This document shows positions 20,596-30,257 of a DNA stretch of 64,000 nucleotides, one piece after another. This stretch comes from CAVSDF01 sp963726715. Lineage in GTDB: Bacteria; Bacteroidota; Rhodothermia; Rhodothermales; BA12. The stretch is taken from assembly GCA_963726715.1 (NCBI GenBank), contig CAVSDF010000008.1:62001-126000 (forward strand), written 5' to 3'. Made by a program: the position numbers and the translations under genes. Position 1 is the stretch's first letter. Each line of letters starts with the position of its first letter. Below the pieces are notes generated by a model. That model saw only the letters and a list, made by a program, of their open reading frames with translations. It made no database searches and was not told the origin of the DNA.

Positions 20596-20868
20596 GTTGG
20601 TCGTGGGTTGTTTGTGGGTCGTCGTTTGTCGAAGGGGCGATCCGATGTCAGCGGGCCGGGCGTGGACGTCGGCATTCCGTCGAGGCCGCTCGGGGCGGAT
20701 GCCCGGCCGCCGATCGGGACGCTGCTGGGGGGCCACACAGACGGCAACGCGCGAGGCGCGGCGTCGGGTGCCCGAGCGTCGGTGAGAGGGTGCTCGCGCC
20801 GGTTGCCTTCCGTCGGCCGAGTCCCCCGCACGCCCTGGATTCACAAACGACCCACCACCAACCCATCC
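20596..20868. repeat. Intergenic inverted-repeat module 3 (G/T arm ... C/A arm)
   Basis: The left arm contains GTGGGTC-GTC-GTTTGT (20614-20629). The right arm ACAAACGACCCAC (20843-20855) is its reverse complement apart from the 3-nt insertion. It fills the 305-nt gap between the LptF/LptG gene and the metallophosphoesterase gene. The centre is GC-rich with no recognisable gene. Confidence 0.7.
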
Positions 20869-20878
20869 CGACCGCGTA

Positions 20879-22185
20879 TCACGCCCGGCGGAGCGTGAGG
20901 ACGGTGACCTCGGGACGGATGCCGAGGCGCAGCGGCGGGCCGGTCGTTCCGAGGCCGCGGTTGACGTAGACGTGCGCCGGGCCGCGGTCGCCGGTGTCGG
21001 TGTAGAGGCCCGCCCAGCGCGCGTACGAGAGCCGCGCGAGGCTCCACCGGAGGGCGTCCGGGTGCTCGATGCCGATCTGCCCGCCGTGCGTGTGGCCGGC
21101 GAGCATCAGGTCGAACCCGGCGGCGCGGGCTTCGAGGTCCCAGAACGTCGGGTCGTGGGCGAGGAGCAGGCGCGCGGCGGGGTCGTCGGCGCGGGGGGGA
21201 GGGCGGAGAGTGCGGCCGGGAGGTCGGCGAAGTGCTGCCGGAAGCCGGTGTTGTCGGTGCCGATGATGTGCAGGTCGGCGCCATCCACCCGAAGCGTGCG
21301 GCTCTCGTTGACGATCACGTCGATGCCGGCGGCGCGGACCCCGGCGAGCACGTCGGGGATGTCGGCGTAGTGGTCGTGGTTGCCGAGGCAGCCGACGACG
21401 CCGAGCGGCGCGCGCAGGCGCGGCAGTTCACGGGCGACGATGGCGAGTTCGGCGGCGTCGTTGTTGACGAAATCGCCGGTGAGGGCGATCAGGTCGCCGC
21501 GCTCCTGCAGAACGAGGTCGAAGGCGGCGCGGACGGGCCGGTGCGAGGGGAAGGAGCCGGCGTGGAGGTCGGAGACCTGCACGATGCGGAGGCCGTCGAG
21601 GGCGCGGTCGAGGCCCGCGATGGGCACGTCGATGCGGCGCACCTCGAAGTCGTAGACGGTTTTGAACAGCCCCGTCCCGACGCCCACGAACGGCACCGCC
21701 GCCGCCGCCCACCCGATGGCCCGCACGGCCTCGCGCCGCGACATTGCATCCGGCGTGGCGATTGGGGCACTGGCACCGCCGTCGTTCATCCCCAACGCAT
21801 CGTCGGTCGTGGCGGGCACGTCGTCCATCCCCACTGCATCGTCGCCTGTCCGGCGCCGCGCGATCCATCGCCCGATCCACCCGACGCCGCGCACCGCGTC
21901 GACGACGAGGAGCCAGGCGGCGATGAGCGCCCGCGGCGCGTAGTGGAACGCCCAGAGGCCGATGATGAGGCCGCGCAGCACGCCGCCTTCCCACCACCGC
22001 GAGGCGAGCACGAAGCCGGGCATCACGAGCGGCATCACGCCCGCGAGGACGGCGAGGGGCACGAGCGTCCACCGCAGCCGCGGCCGCTCGCGGGCGAACC
22101 GCCGCCACCGCCGGTACACGTACAGGTCGATGGCCAACCCGATGAGCGTGGCCACGACGGCGAAGATGAGAAAGCGGGTGCGCAT
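20879..22185 (-). CDS. Membrane-anchored calcineurin-like metallophosphoesterase (one frame break)
   Basis: About 436 residues from the ATG at 22185. The frame breaks at the seven-G run 21193-21199; one more base would restore it. N-terminal membrane segments (FLIFAVVATLIGLAIDLYVY, TLVPLAVLAGVMPLVMPG, GLIIGLWAFHYAPRALIAAW) precede a short linker and a twin-Arg-like SRREAVRAIGWAA. Then comes the phosphoesterase domain: VSDLHAGS, LTGDFVNND, LGNHDHY, AHDPTFW and AGHTHGGQIG, which together give the two-metal site. The layout matches the YkuE/YaeI-like group, some of which act on lipid A precursors or phospholipid pyrophosphates. The substrate here is not known. Confidence 0.88.
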
Positions 22186-22332
22186 TCGGACGGCGAGAGC
22201 GAAACCAGCCGTACGGACGCATCCGCCGCCGGTTCGTGCGCGCACCAACGGTTCACGCAGCCGCGGCGCCTGCCGCGCCCACAGCGCGTCCCGCATCGCC
22301 GCCTTGCCTCCGCCCCCCGTCGTCTCCGCCCG

Positions 22333-22425
22333 TGTCATTGCGAGGCCCCGGAGGGGCCGCGGCAATCCGGGTCGAAGGCGCCCGTCGATCCGGATTGCCG
22401 CGTCGCTGCGCTCCTCGCAATGACA
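22333..22425. repeat. TGTCATTGCGAGG long-hairpin repeat, copy 1
   Basis: 93 nt with complementary ends (TGTCATTGCGAGG / CCTCGCAATGACA) and a second pairing block (CGCGGCAATCCGG / CCGGATTGCCGCG). Most of it is repeated at 49414-49531. Sequences of this type are familiar as extragenic repeats in many bacteria. Confidence 0.8.
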
Positions 22426-22471
22426 GGACTGGATGAGTCGCCGCTGAACCGAACGCCCCCGCGGCCACCGG

Positions 22472-22501
22472 CACCTGTCCGGTCGGGGGACCAGACAGGT
22501 G
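22472..22501. repeat. ACCTGTC-type hairpin
   Basis: CACCTGTCCGGTC (22472-22484) pairs with GACCAGACAGGTG (22489-22501) with one mismatch. It shares the ACCTGTCnGGT core with the two copies near 14510 and 14634. Confidence 0.6.
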
Positions 22502-22548
22502 GCCCTCGACCGACGCACGGCTCGCCAACCCACCCACTCTCCCTATCC

Positions 22549-23806
22549 CTACGCCTCCAGCGCCGCCACGATCACCGCGAGTGCGGCGTCGAGCACGTCC
22601 CACGGGATCGTCAGCGGCGGGGCGATGCGGATGAGGGTGTCGCTGTGGAGGGTCCAGCCGAGGAGCACGTCGGCGGCGAGGCAGTGGCCGACGACGCGGG
22701 CGGTGGCGTCCCGGCTGGTGAGGTTGAGGCCGAGCATCGCCCCGCGCCCGCGCACCTCGTCGACGAGCGGGCGCCCGGTGAGGGCATTGCGGACGCGCGC
22801 CTCGATCTCGACGGCCCGCGCGGGCAGGTTCTCCGAGGCGAGCACGCCGAGCGTGGCGAGGGCGGCGGCGCACGAGACCGGGTGGCCGCCGAACGTCGTC
22901 ACGTGGCTGAGCGGCGGGTCGCGGCGGAGGGTGGCGAGGAGATCGGGCGAGGCCACGAAGGCGCCGATCGGCATCCCGCCGCCGAAGGCCTTGGCGAGCG
23001 TCAGAATGTCGGGCACGACGGGCGCGCAGTTCGACCCCGCCGGGCCGTCGGCGTGCTCGAAGGCGTACATCCGGCCCGTGCGGCCCATTCCGCTCTGGAT
23101 CTCGTCGAAGACGAGGAGCGCGCCGGTCTCGTCGCAGCGCCTGCGGAGCGCCGAAAGCCACCCCGGCGGGGGCACGCGGACGCCGCCCTCGCCCTGGATG
23201 ACCTCGGTGATGACGGCGGCAGTGGTCGCGCTCGATGGCGCTGAGCGCATCCACATCCCCGAACGGCAGGAACGTGACGCCGGGCAGGAGCGGCCCGAAC
23301 GGATCGCGGTAGACGGCGCGCCCGGTGACCGACAGGCTGCCGTGGGTGTCGCCGTGGTACGAGTTCTCGAAGGCGACGAGGCCGCTGCGTCCGGTCGCTT
23401 TTTTGGCGAGCTTGAGGGCACCTTCGTTGGCCTCGGTGCCGGAGTTGACGAAGTAGACCGACGAGAGCGAGTCGGGGAGGGTGGCCGCGAGTGCGGCGGC
23501 GCAGTCGGCCTGCGGGGCCTGCACGAACTCGCCGTAGACCATCACGTGGAGGTGGCGGTCGACCTGCCGGTGGATGGCCGCGACGACCGCCGGGTGCCGG
23601 TGCCCGAGCGACGAGACGGCGATGCCGCTGATGAGATCGACCATCCGCCGCCCGTCCGCGAGGTACAGGAACGGCCCCTCCGCCCGCTCGACGACGAGCC
23701 CGAGCGGATCGTCGCTCGTCCACGCCACGTGCCGCGCGAACCGCGCCGAGAGCGCACCGGGCGACGGGTCGAAGGCGACGGGATCGGGCATGGAGGAATC
23801 GGACAT
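22549..23806 (-). CDS. Class III PLP-dependent aminotransferase (one frame break)
   Basis: About 419 residues from the ATG at 23806 (MSDSSMPDP; a second ATG at 23792). One extra base near 23222-23228 splits the frame. The fold-type I motifs are all present: NSGTEANEGALKLAKK, FENSYHGDTHG, VFDEIQSGMGRTG (cofactor Asp) and LAKAFGGGMPIGA (PLP Lys). The sequence sits among ornithine/acetylornithine/4-aminobutyrate-type transaminases. Substrate choice cannot be made from motifs. Upstream it is divergent from the SDR gene across 192 nt. Confidence 0.9.
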
Positions 23807-23932
23807 GGGGCGCAGGACAGCGGATGAGGCCGCAGAGCAACGCCCGAGCGCGGCGTGGCGGTCCAGCGTTTGGCACGGCGCGCGGAGCCGTCGTCCGTTG
23901 TCGGGGCTCCGTCGTCCGTCGTCACCGCGACG

Positions 23933-23965
23933 TTGCGCCGGGGTGGGCGGCGGGCGGCGATCTTG
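23933..23965 (+). promoter_or_regulatory. Promoter of the SDR gene
   Basis: TTG at 23933-23935 and GATCTTG at 23959-23965, about 23 nt apart, end 33 nt before the ATG at 23999. Slightly long spacing, but the same type as the better promoters at 25398 and 31813. Confidence 0.35.
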
Positions 23966-23998
23966 GGCGCGTCTATCCTCCTCCAAACCCTGAACCGA

Positions 23999-24749
23999 AT
24001 GGACCTCCACGACCGCATCGCCGTCGTCACCGGCGCCTCGTCGGGCATCGGACGCGCCATCGCCGTCGCGCTCGCCGCCGAGGGGATGCGCGTGGCCGGG
24101 CTCGCGCGCTCCGAAGACCGCCTCGACGCCCTCGCCACCGCCCTCGGCGACCGCTTCCTGCCCATCGCCTGCGACATCACCGACGGCAAGGCCGTCGAGC
24201 GCGCCTTCGCCGCCATCGACACGGCCTTCGGCGCGCCCGACGTGCTCGTCAACAACGCGGGCTACGGCCTCATCGGGCCCATCGACAGCTTCGACGCCGA
24301 CGCCTTCGACGCGCAGATGGCCGTCAACGTGCGCGGGATGCTCGTCTGCACGCAGCACGCGGTCGAAGGCGATGCGGGCGCGCACGGCGCGGGACAAATC
24401 GCGCGGCGCGGACGAGATCGCCGGGCACATCGTCAACATCGCAAGCATCGCGGGGCTGCTCGGCAACGCGGGCCTGTCGGCCTACAACGCGTCGAAGTTC
24501 GCCGTCCGCGGGTTTTCGGAGGCGTGGATGAAGGAGCTTCGCGCCGACGACATCAAGGTGACCTGCCTCTACCCCGGCTCGGTCGACACCGAGTTCGCCG
24601 CCAACGCGGGCACGCGCCCGTCGGGATCGGCGCCGAAGGGCGAGCCGATGCAGCCCGAAGACATCGCCGCGACCGTCGTCCACGTCGTCTCGGCCCCCGC
24701 GCGCTACCTGATCTCCGAAGTCGTCATGCGCCCGCTGCGGGTGGGGTGA
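23999..24749 (+). CDS. Short-chain dehydrogenase/reductase (one frame break)
   Basis: About 250 residues from MDLHDRIAVVTGASSGIGRA. One extra base near 24364 (at GGTCGAAGG) splits the frame. The classical SDR features are intact: the NAD(P) site TGASSGIGR, NNAGYG at about 83, the catalytic Ser in NIASIAG and the Tyr-Lys pair in YNASK. The C-terminus ends in VVMRPLRVG. It is close to the YdfG/serine-3-dehydrogenase-like group that reduces small beta-hydroxy acids, but the substrate is not fixed. It is monocistronic, followed by a G/T-rich tract. Confidence 0.9.
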
Positions 24750-24800
24750 TGAGGTGAGGATGGTGAGGTGTGGGTTGGTGGGTTGGTGGGTCGTGGTCGT
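24750..24800. repeat. G/T-rich tract after the SDR gene (half module)
   Basis: Runs of GGTGAGGTG and GGGTTGGTGGGTTGGTGGG directly follow the stop codon. They match the left arms of the inverted-repeat modules, but no matching C/A-rich right arm is seen before the next gene. Confidence 0.5.
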
Positions 24801-24847
24801 CCCCGCAGGCACACCGATGGGGGGTGGCGCGGGAGGCGGCGCGGGCG

Positions 24848-24855
24848 TACGTTCG
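24848..24855 (+). promoter_or_regulatory. -7 box of the small lipoprotein gene
   Basis: TACGTTCG fits the TAnnTT(G/C) box. It lies 26 nt before the ATG at 24882 but only 2 nt before the ATG at 24858, which argues for the later start codon. Confidence 0.35.
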
Positions 24856-24881
24856 GGATGTTCACACGCCGTCTCGCCGCC

Positions 24882-25319
24882 ATGCGCCTCCTCGCCTGCT
24901 GCCTCGCCGCCGCCCTCGCCGCCACGACCCTCGCCGCCTGCGACGGCGCCGCCGAACCCCCAAAGGAGGTCGGCGCCGCGCGCACCTACGCGCTCGCCTA
25001 CACCGTCGATGGCACCTACGCCGCGTGCACCGTCCGCTACCGGGCGGCGGACTACGAGACGCGCACCGTGGACGTCCGCCCGGCCACGTCGGGGCTGGAC
25101 GCCGGGCGGATCGTCTGGCGCTACGAAGCGCCGCTGCGCGTGACCGCCCTCGACGGCGGCTTCGGCGCGAGCGTCGCCGCCACCTGCGCCGACGACGCGC
25201 GCAAGGGCAAGGTCACCGCGAGCGTCCTCGTCGACGGCCGCGTCGCCGATACGCAGACGACCGCCGATTTCGGCGCCACTGCCGTCGCCTCCGTCGACCT
25301 GCGCACCGGCAGCCGCTGA
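24882..25319 (+). CDS. Small lipoprotein, unknown
   Basis: 145 residues from MRLLACCLAAALAATTLAAC, a clean signal peptide with lipobox TLAAC. The in-frame ATG at 24858 overlaps the promoter box. The mature protein is beta-rich with two further Cys (YAACTVRY, AATCADDA) that could pair, and strand-like stretches such as KVTASVLVDGRVADTQTT. No family recognised. It stands between the SDR and NSS symporter genes with its own promoter. Confidence 0.7.
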   Translation: MRLLACCLAAALAATTLAACDGAAEPPKEVGAARTYALAYTVDGTYAACTVRYRAADYETRTVDVRPATSGLDAGRIVWRYEAPLRVTALDGGFGASVAATCADDARKGKVTASVLVDGRVADTQTTADFGATAVASVDLRTGSR

Positions 25320-25397
25320 GGCGTCGTGCCGGATGCGGGATCGGTGGGTGAAACCGGTTCCGGTGTTTCGTGCAGGCTCGCGGGAGTCGTGACGGAA

Positions 25398-25428
25398 TTG
25401 TAATGGAGGGGGCGCGTGCGTTATGTTC
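25398..25428 (+). promoter_or_regulatory. Promoter of the NSS symporter gene
   Basis: TTG at 25398-25400, 21 nt, then TATGTTC at 25422-25428. The local sequence is unusually AT-rich (GGAATTGTAATGG). It leaves a leader of about 90 nt before the ATG at 25527. Confidence 0.55.
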
Positions 25429-25526
25429 AGCCGTTCGCCTTGCCGTTCCGGACAGCCGCTCCTCGCAGGGCCGCGGCGGTGTCCGCGCCAGCGTTCGCTC
25501 CCTCCGTCTCCACCCCACACCTCTTT

Positions 25527-27194
25527 ATGTCGAATCAGCAGCAGTCAGGCGAAGCCTGGGGCAGCCGCATGGGCCTCATCCTCGCGATGGCGGGCAACGC
25601 CGTCGGCCTCGGCAACTTCCTCCGGTTTCCCGGGCAGGCAGCCGCCAACGGCGGCGGCTCGTTCATGATCGCCTACTTCATCGCCTTCCTGCTGCTCGGC
25701 ATTCCGCTGATGTGGATCGAGTGGGGCATCGGGCGCAACGGCGGACGCTTCCGCAAGGGCCACGCCCCCGGCATGTTCGCGGCCATCTGGAAGCACCCGG
25801 CGGCCAAGTACGTCGGCGTCGTCGGCCTCGTCATCCCCTTCGTGGTGCTCTGCTACTACACGATCCTGATGTCGTGGACGCTCGCCTACACGTGGTTCTC
25901 GGCGACGGGCGACTACTGGGGCCTGACGACGCAGGCCGAGATGTCGGAGTACCTGACGAGCTACCAGGTCATCCACAACGGCTCGGCGCACGACTTCTGG
26001 GTGCCGTTCCTCTTCTTCTTCCTCTCGATCGGCCCGACGATCTACATCCTTTCGAAGGGCATCTCGGGCGGCATCGAGAAGCTGGCGAAGATCGGGATGC
26101 CGATCCTCTTCCTCTTCGCCATCGCCCTCGCCATCCGCGTGCTCACGCTCGGGCCGGGCGAGAACGGCGTCTCACCGCTGCAGGGCCTCGAGTTCATCTA
26201 CAAGCCCGATCTCTCCGGGCTGGGGTCGGCCAAGGTCTGGCTCGCCGCCGCCGGGCAGATCTTCTTCACGCTCTCGGTGGGCATGGGGACGCTGCAGACG
26301 TACGCGTCTTACCTCTCCCGGAAAGACGACATCGCGCTCTCGGGCGTGGCGACGGCCATCACCAACGAGACGGCGGAAGTCGTCCTCGGCGGCTCGATCG
26401 CCATCCCCGCCGCCGTCGCCTTCTTCGGCGTCGCCGGGGCGATGCAGGTCGCGCAGACGGGCTCGTTCAACCTCGGCTTCGTGGCGATGCCGGTCGTCTT
26501 CCAGCAGATGCCGTTCGGGCAGATGTTCGGGACGATGTGGTTCGCGCTCCTCTACTTCGCCGGCATCACCTCGTCGGTGGCCATGGCGACGCCCATCGTG
26601 GCGTTCTTCCGCGAGGAGTTCGGCTACAAGCGCGAGACGATCGCGTGGACGATCGGCGGCGTCGCCGTCTTCTTCGGCGTGCTGACGATGCTCGTCTTCG
26701 AATCGGGCTTCCTCTGGGAGTGGGACTACTGGGCCGGTACGTTCGGCCTCGCCGTCATGGCGGTCATCGAAGTCGTGATCTTCATGTGGGTCTTCAAGCC
26801 CGACAACGCGTGGGCGTCGATCCACGAGGGCGCGGACATCCGCATCCCGGGCGTCTTCAAGTTCATCATGACCTACGTGACGCCGCTCTTCCTCTTCATC
26901 ATCCTCGGATGGTGGGCAGTGACGGAGGCGTGGCCGATCCTGACGCTCGCGGGCAACAAGTCCGCCGGTGGCGACATCCCCGCCGGGATGGAGATCTACG
27001 TGCACCTCTCGCGCCTGCTGCTCCTGGCCTTCATCGCCTTCTTCCTCGTCATGATTCGCCTCGCGTGGAAGAAGAACGGCTATGACGACTACAAGGGATT
27101 CGAGGAGGTCTACTCCGACTCCGAGATCCTCGCCCGCGCCGCCGATGAGATCGGCCCGCACACGGCACCGCGCGCCCACACCTCCACCCGCTGA
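25527..27194 (+). CDS. Sodium:neurotransmitter-symporter (NSS) family transporter
   Basis: 555 residues, LeuT fold with about 12 membrane segments. The start MSNQQQSGEAWGSRMG is set by the promoter and by the family N-terminus. The unwound first helix GNAVGLGNFLRFPG holds the Na+/substrate residues. Other segments are clear, for example FLLLGIPLMWIEWGIGR, VIPFVVLCYYTILMSWTL and FVAMPVVFQQMP. Family members import amino acids with Na+. The small gene 13 nt downstream resembles MetS, the accessory subunit of the MetP methionine/alanine importer, which suggests an amino-acid substrate here too. Confidence 0.93.
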   Translation: MSNQQQSGEAWGSRMGLILAMAGNAVGLGNFLRFPGQAAANGGGSFMIAYFIAFLLLGIPLMWIEWGIGRNGGRFRKGHAPGMFAAIWKHPAAKYVGVVGLVIPFVVLCYYTILMSWTLAYTWFSATGDYWGLTTQAEMSEYLTSYQVIHNGSAHDFWVPFLFFFLSIGPTIYILSKGISGGIEKLAKIGMPILFLFAIALAIRVLTLGPGENGVSPLQGLEFIYKPDLSGLGSAKVWLAAAGQIFFTLSVGMGTLQTYASYLSRKDDIALSGVATAITNETAEVVLGGSIAIPAAVAFFGVAGAMQVAQTGSFNLGFVAMPVVFQQMPFGQMFGTMWFALLYFAGITSSVAMATPIVAFFREEFGYKRETIAWTIGGVAVFFGVLTMLVFESGFLWEWDYWAGTFGLAVMAVIEVVIFMWVFKPDNAWASIHEGADIRIPGVFKFIMTYVTPLFLFIILGWWAVTEAWPILTLAGNKSAGGDIPAGMEIYVHLSRLLLLAFIAFFLVMIRLAWKKNGYDDYKGFEEVYSDSEILARAADEIGPHTAPRAHTSTR

Positions 27195-27207
27195 CCGACC
27201 CCCGACT

Positions 27208-27375
27208 ATGTCCACAGGAGCTTTTCTCTTCATGCTCGTCAGCTGGGTCTGCGTCCTCGGGACGATGATCTGGGCCTTCTGGCGCATCCTCGGCTCGCAG
27301 GCCCAACGCGCCGCGACACCCGACCCCGACGACGACATGACCATCGACGAGCGCGTCCCTCCGACGGCCATCTGA
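27208..27375 (+). CDS. MetS-like small subunit of NSS transporter
   Basis: 55 residues with one membrane segment (AFLFMLVSWVCVLGTMIWAFW) and an acidic tail. It begins 13 nt after the symporter stop. This size and position match the methionine/alanine import NSS small subunit family (MetS), needed for activity of MetP in Corynebacterium. Homology is inferred from layout and the hydrophobic pattern. Confidence 0.8.
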   Translation: MSTGAFLFMLVSWVCVLGTMIWAFWRILGSQAQRAATPDPDDDMTIDERVPPTAI

Positions 27376-27584
27376 GCCGCCGGGCCGCCGCGCCCTCCAC
27401 ACACGCCCGCGGGGCGGTGGCCCGTACCGGCTGCCGCCCCGCGCGGCGTTTCGGGGGATGCGGCGGGCGGATGCGCCGGCGGTCGGCGGGCCGCATCGAC
27501 GGACGATCCCCGGTCCGCGCGCCGGGGCGTCCCGGCAACCGCTCATCCCGTCGGCGTGAGGCGGCGCCCGGCGCGTTGCGGGTG

Positions 27585-27591
27585 TACCTTC
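27585..27591 (+). promoter_or_regulatory. -7 box of the antiporter gene
   Basis: TACCTTC ends 26 nt before the ATG at 27618. The TTG at 27576-27578 is too close to be the -33 element. It supports 27618 as the start codon. Confidence 0.35.
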
Positions 27592-27617
27592 GGGGACGAG
27601 ACCTTCACAGCCGCTCC

Positions 27618-30048
27618 ATGCCCGACCCGCTCTCTCCGCCGCCGCGACGACATCTCCGGGGCGACGCCCGGACGGCCGGGGTGTGGAAAAGGAGCGTTCC
27701 GACGGGCGTGGCCGCAGGCGTGGCGGCGCTTCTCGGCGTGCCCCGTGCGGCTGTCGCACAGGCGGTGGCCGACGGGGCGGCGGTCACCGGTCCGGTCGCG
27801 GCCGGCGCCCTTCGTGGCCTCGCCGTTCGCGTCGTTCGGCTGGCCCGACGCGCCCGGCGCCGACATCGCGCTCGCGCTCCTCATCGCCGCCCTCGCCGCG
27901 TGGACGCTCGGCCTCGTCGCGCAGCGCGTTGGCGTGCCTGCGGCGCTCGGCGAACTCGTGGGCGGCATCGGGCTCGCTGCCTTCGCCCCCGCCCTCATCG
28001 GCATCGACGCCCTCGCAGGCATACTGCCCGGCGCGGCGGGAACGCCGTCGGGAGGCGTCGTGCCCGGTCTCGGCGCGCTCGCGGCGGTCGGGTTCGGCGC
28101 GGCGATGTTCACCGCCGGGCTCGACGGCGGACGGCGCGTGCCTGCCGAGCGCCGCTGGGCCGCGTCGGCAGCGGCGTTTCTCGGACCGCTCGCGGCGGCT
28201 GTCGCCGTCCTCGCCCTTGCGCGCCGCGTGCCCCCGCTCGACGCGGTCGGGCTCGGAGGCGCGCTCGTCATCGCGTGCGCGCTCGGCGCGGGCCTCGTCG
28301 GCGTGCGGAGCCGGGCGACGCGGCTGCCGCACATCGCGGCGCTCTCGTCCCTCCCGCTCATCGCAGGCGTGCTCGCGTTCGGAGAGCCGCACGTCGGCGG
28401 GCGCGTCGTCGGCCTCGTCGCGCTCGGCCTCGCGGCGTGGCTCGCGCGGGTGGCGCTCGTCGGCTCGCGGAAGCGGCTGCGCGGGCTGGGGCGGACGACG
28501 CTCTTCGTCGTCGCCCTCGTCGTCGCGGCGGCGCACGCGGCGCTGGCCGTCGTCTGCGGATTGCCGTCGGCGCTCGGGGCGGGCATCGCGGGCTTCACGA
28601 TGGGGCGCGTGCTGCGCGGAACGCCCCTCGCCGACGCCCTTGCCGACCTCACGCGCACGGCCGTCACGGGCGCCGCGACGCCGCTTCTGTTCGCCGCCGC
28701 CGGTCTCCACGTCGCCCTTTCGTCGGCGATGGTCGCGCTCGGCGTCGTGCTTGGCGTCGCCGTCGTCATCGCTCGCGTGCTTGCGATGGCGCTCGCCGCC
28801 CCGCTCGACGGGCAGACGCGCCGCACCGGCCTCGCCACCGGCCTCGCGCTCGCGCCCCGCGGTGTCGTCGCCGTCTACCTGCCGCTCGCCGCCCTCGCCG
28901 ACGGCGTCGTGACGCCCGGCCTCTTCTCCGCCGCCCTCGTGGCCGTCGCCACGACGCTCGCGCTCGACCCGCTCGCGCGCCGCGTGGCCGCCCGCCTCGA
29001 CGGCAAACCCTCCGGCCCCGCCACCGGAGGCGCCCGCGCGGGCGTGCTCGTGATCGGCGCCGGACCGCTCGCGCGGCGCCTCGCCAGCCTGGTCAGCGGC
29101 CCCGTCGTCCTCGTCGACCGCAACGAGCGCAACGCCGCCCTCGCCGAGGCCGAGGGCCTGAGCGTCGTCTCCGCGAGCGCCCTCGACGCCGAGGTGCTGC
29201 GCGAAGCGGGCGCCGCGCGCGCCTGCTACCTCGTCGCCCTGACCGGCAACGCGCAGCTCAACCGCGCCGTCGCCGACATCGCGCGCACGACGTTCGGCAT
29301 CCCCAACGTCTTCGAGCCGGACCTCTCCGGCCGCGCCGCCGCCCTCGACACCCCGGACACGCTCTTCGGCGACGCCGTCACGCTCGGCGAGTGGGAGTAC
29401 CACGCCGCCCGGCGGCAGGTGCGCGTCGAGGAGAGCGCGCTCGTCGAAGGCCGCCTGCCCGTGCCGACCGCCGACCGCCTGCCGATCGCCATCCGCCGCG
29501 GCGCCCTCGTCGTGCCGTATGCCCGCGCCGTTGGCGTCGAGGAGGGTGACGCGCTCGTCTCGCTCGTCCGCACCGACCCCGACGCCGACCCGGCGCGCGG
29601 GCGCTTCGAAGCCCTCGTGCGCACCGCGCCGGTGCTCGAACTCGACGGGCCGACGCCGATGGTCATGTTCTTCGACCGCGTCGGCAGCGTCCTCGCGCCG
29701 CGTCTCGGCCTCGACCCCGAGCGCCTCTCGGTGCTCCTGATGCAGCGCGAGGCCGACTCGGGGACCGTCGTCCTCCCCGGTCTCGCCATCCCGCACGTCT
29801 CGATTCCGGGCGAGGGCGCCTTCGAGATGGTGATCGCGCGGGCGCGCTCCGGCGGCATCCTCTTCCCCGACAGCGCCCCCGTGCGCGCGGCCTTCGTGCT
29901 CGTCTCGACGCCCGACGAGCGCGGCTTCCACCTGCGCGCCCTCGCCGGCATCGCCCACGCCGCCAACCGCGACGACTTCGACGCCCGCTGGGCCGACGCC
30001 CGCACCCCCGACGACCTCCGGGCGTTGCTGCTCGACACCGACCGGTGA
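27618..30048 (+). CDS. CPA2 cation:proton antiporter fused to TrkA-N and PTS EIIA-type domains (one frame break)
   Basis: About 809 residues from MPDPLSPPPRRHLRGD. One extra base near 27804-27807 splits the N-terminus from the rest. Order: signal-peptide-like segment (to AAVAQA, about residue 49); 11-12 membrane segments of a KefB-like antiporter (about 65-455, e.g. VGVPAALGELVGGIGLAAF); a Rossmann TrkA-N/RCK domain (VLVIGAGPLARRLA, then VVLVDRNERNAALAEAEG, about 472-590); a linker; and a C-terminal PTS EIIA type-2 domain with the phospho-His motif GLAIPHVSI (about 718). The EIIA part suggests control of K+/Na+ flux by phosphorylation or by a metabolite signal. It may also be purely structural. 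Confidence 0.88.
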
Positions 30049-30206
30049 CGGAGGCGAGCCGGGGCACCGCGCGATTTCGCGCGACGCGGATTCACACAAC
30101 GGGAGGTGCCGCGGGTTGGACGCCGCGCAATGTCCGAAGGACACCTCGTCAGGGACTCGGGGCCTGGCCAGGGTAGCGTCGACGCCGGATGCGCGGACCG
30201 GCGGGG

Positions 30207-30214
30207 TTATACTG
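30207..30214 (+). promoter_or_regulatory. Possible promoter element before the DUF421 gene
   Basis: TTATACTG lies 43 nt before the ATG in an otherwise GC-rich 209-nt gap. It resembles a sigma-70 -10 box more than the TAnnTTTG type. Nothing else is recognised in the gap. Confidence 0.25.
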
Positions 30215-30257
30215 ACCGGGATCCGTACTCAGCCCCGGCCTGCGCCGGACCCCCGCG

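Larger units (their letters stand above)
22186..22548. other. 363-nt gap carrying extragenic repeats
   Basis: No gene seen. It holds the TGTCATTGCGAGG hairpin repeat (22333-22425), the ACCTGTC hairpin (22472-22501) and a C/A-rich tract with CCAACCCACCC just before the aminotransferase stop. The part before 22333 is GC-rich with nothing recognisable. Confidence 0.6.

Noticed and set aside
30049..30257. tRNA or small RNA gene in the gap before the DUF421 gene
   Set aside because: No T-loop GGTTCRANYCC sequence or cloverleaf pairing was found; only GC-rich sequence with a TTATACTG element.
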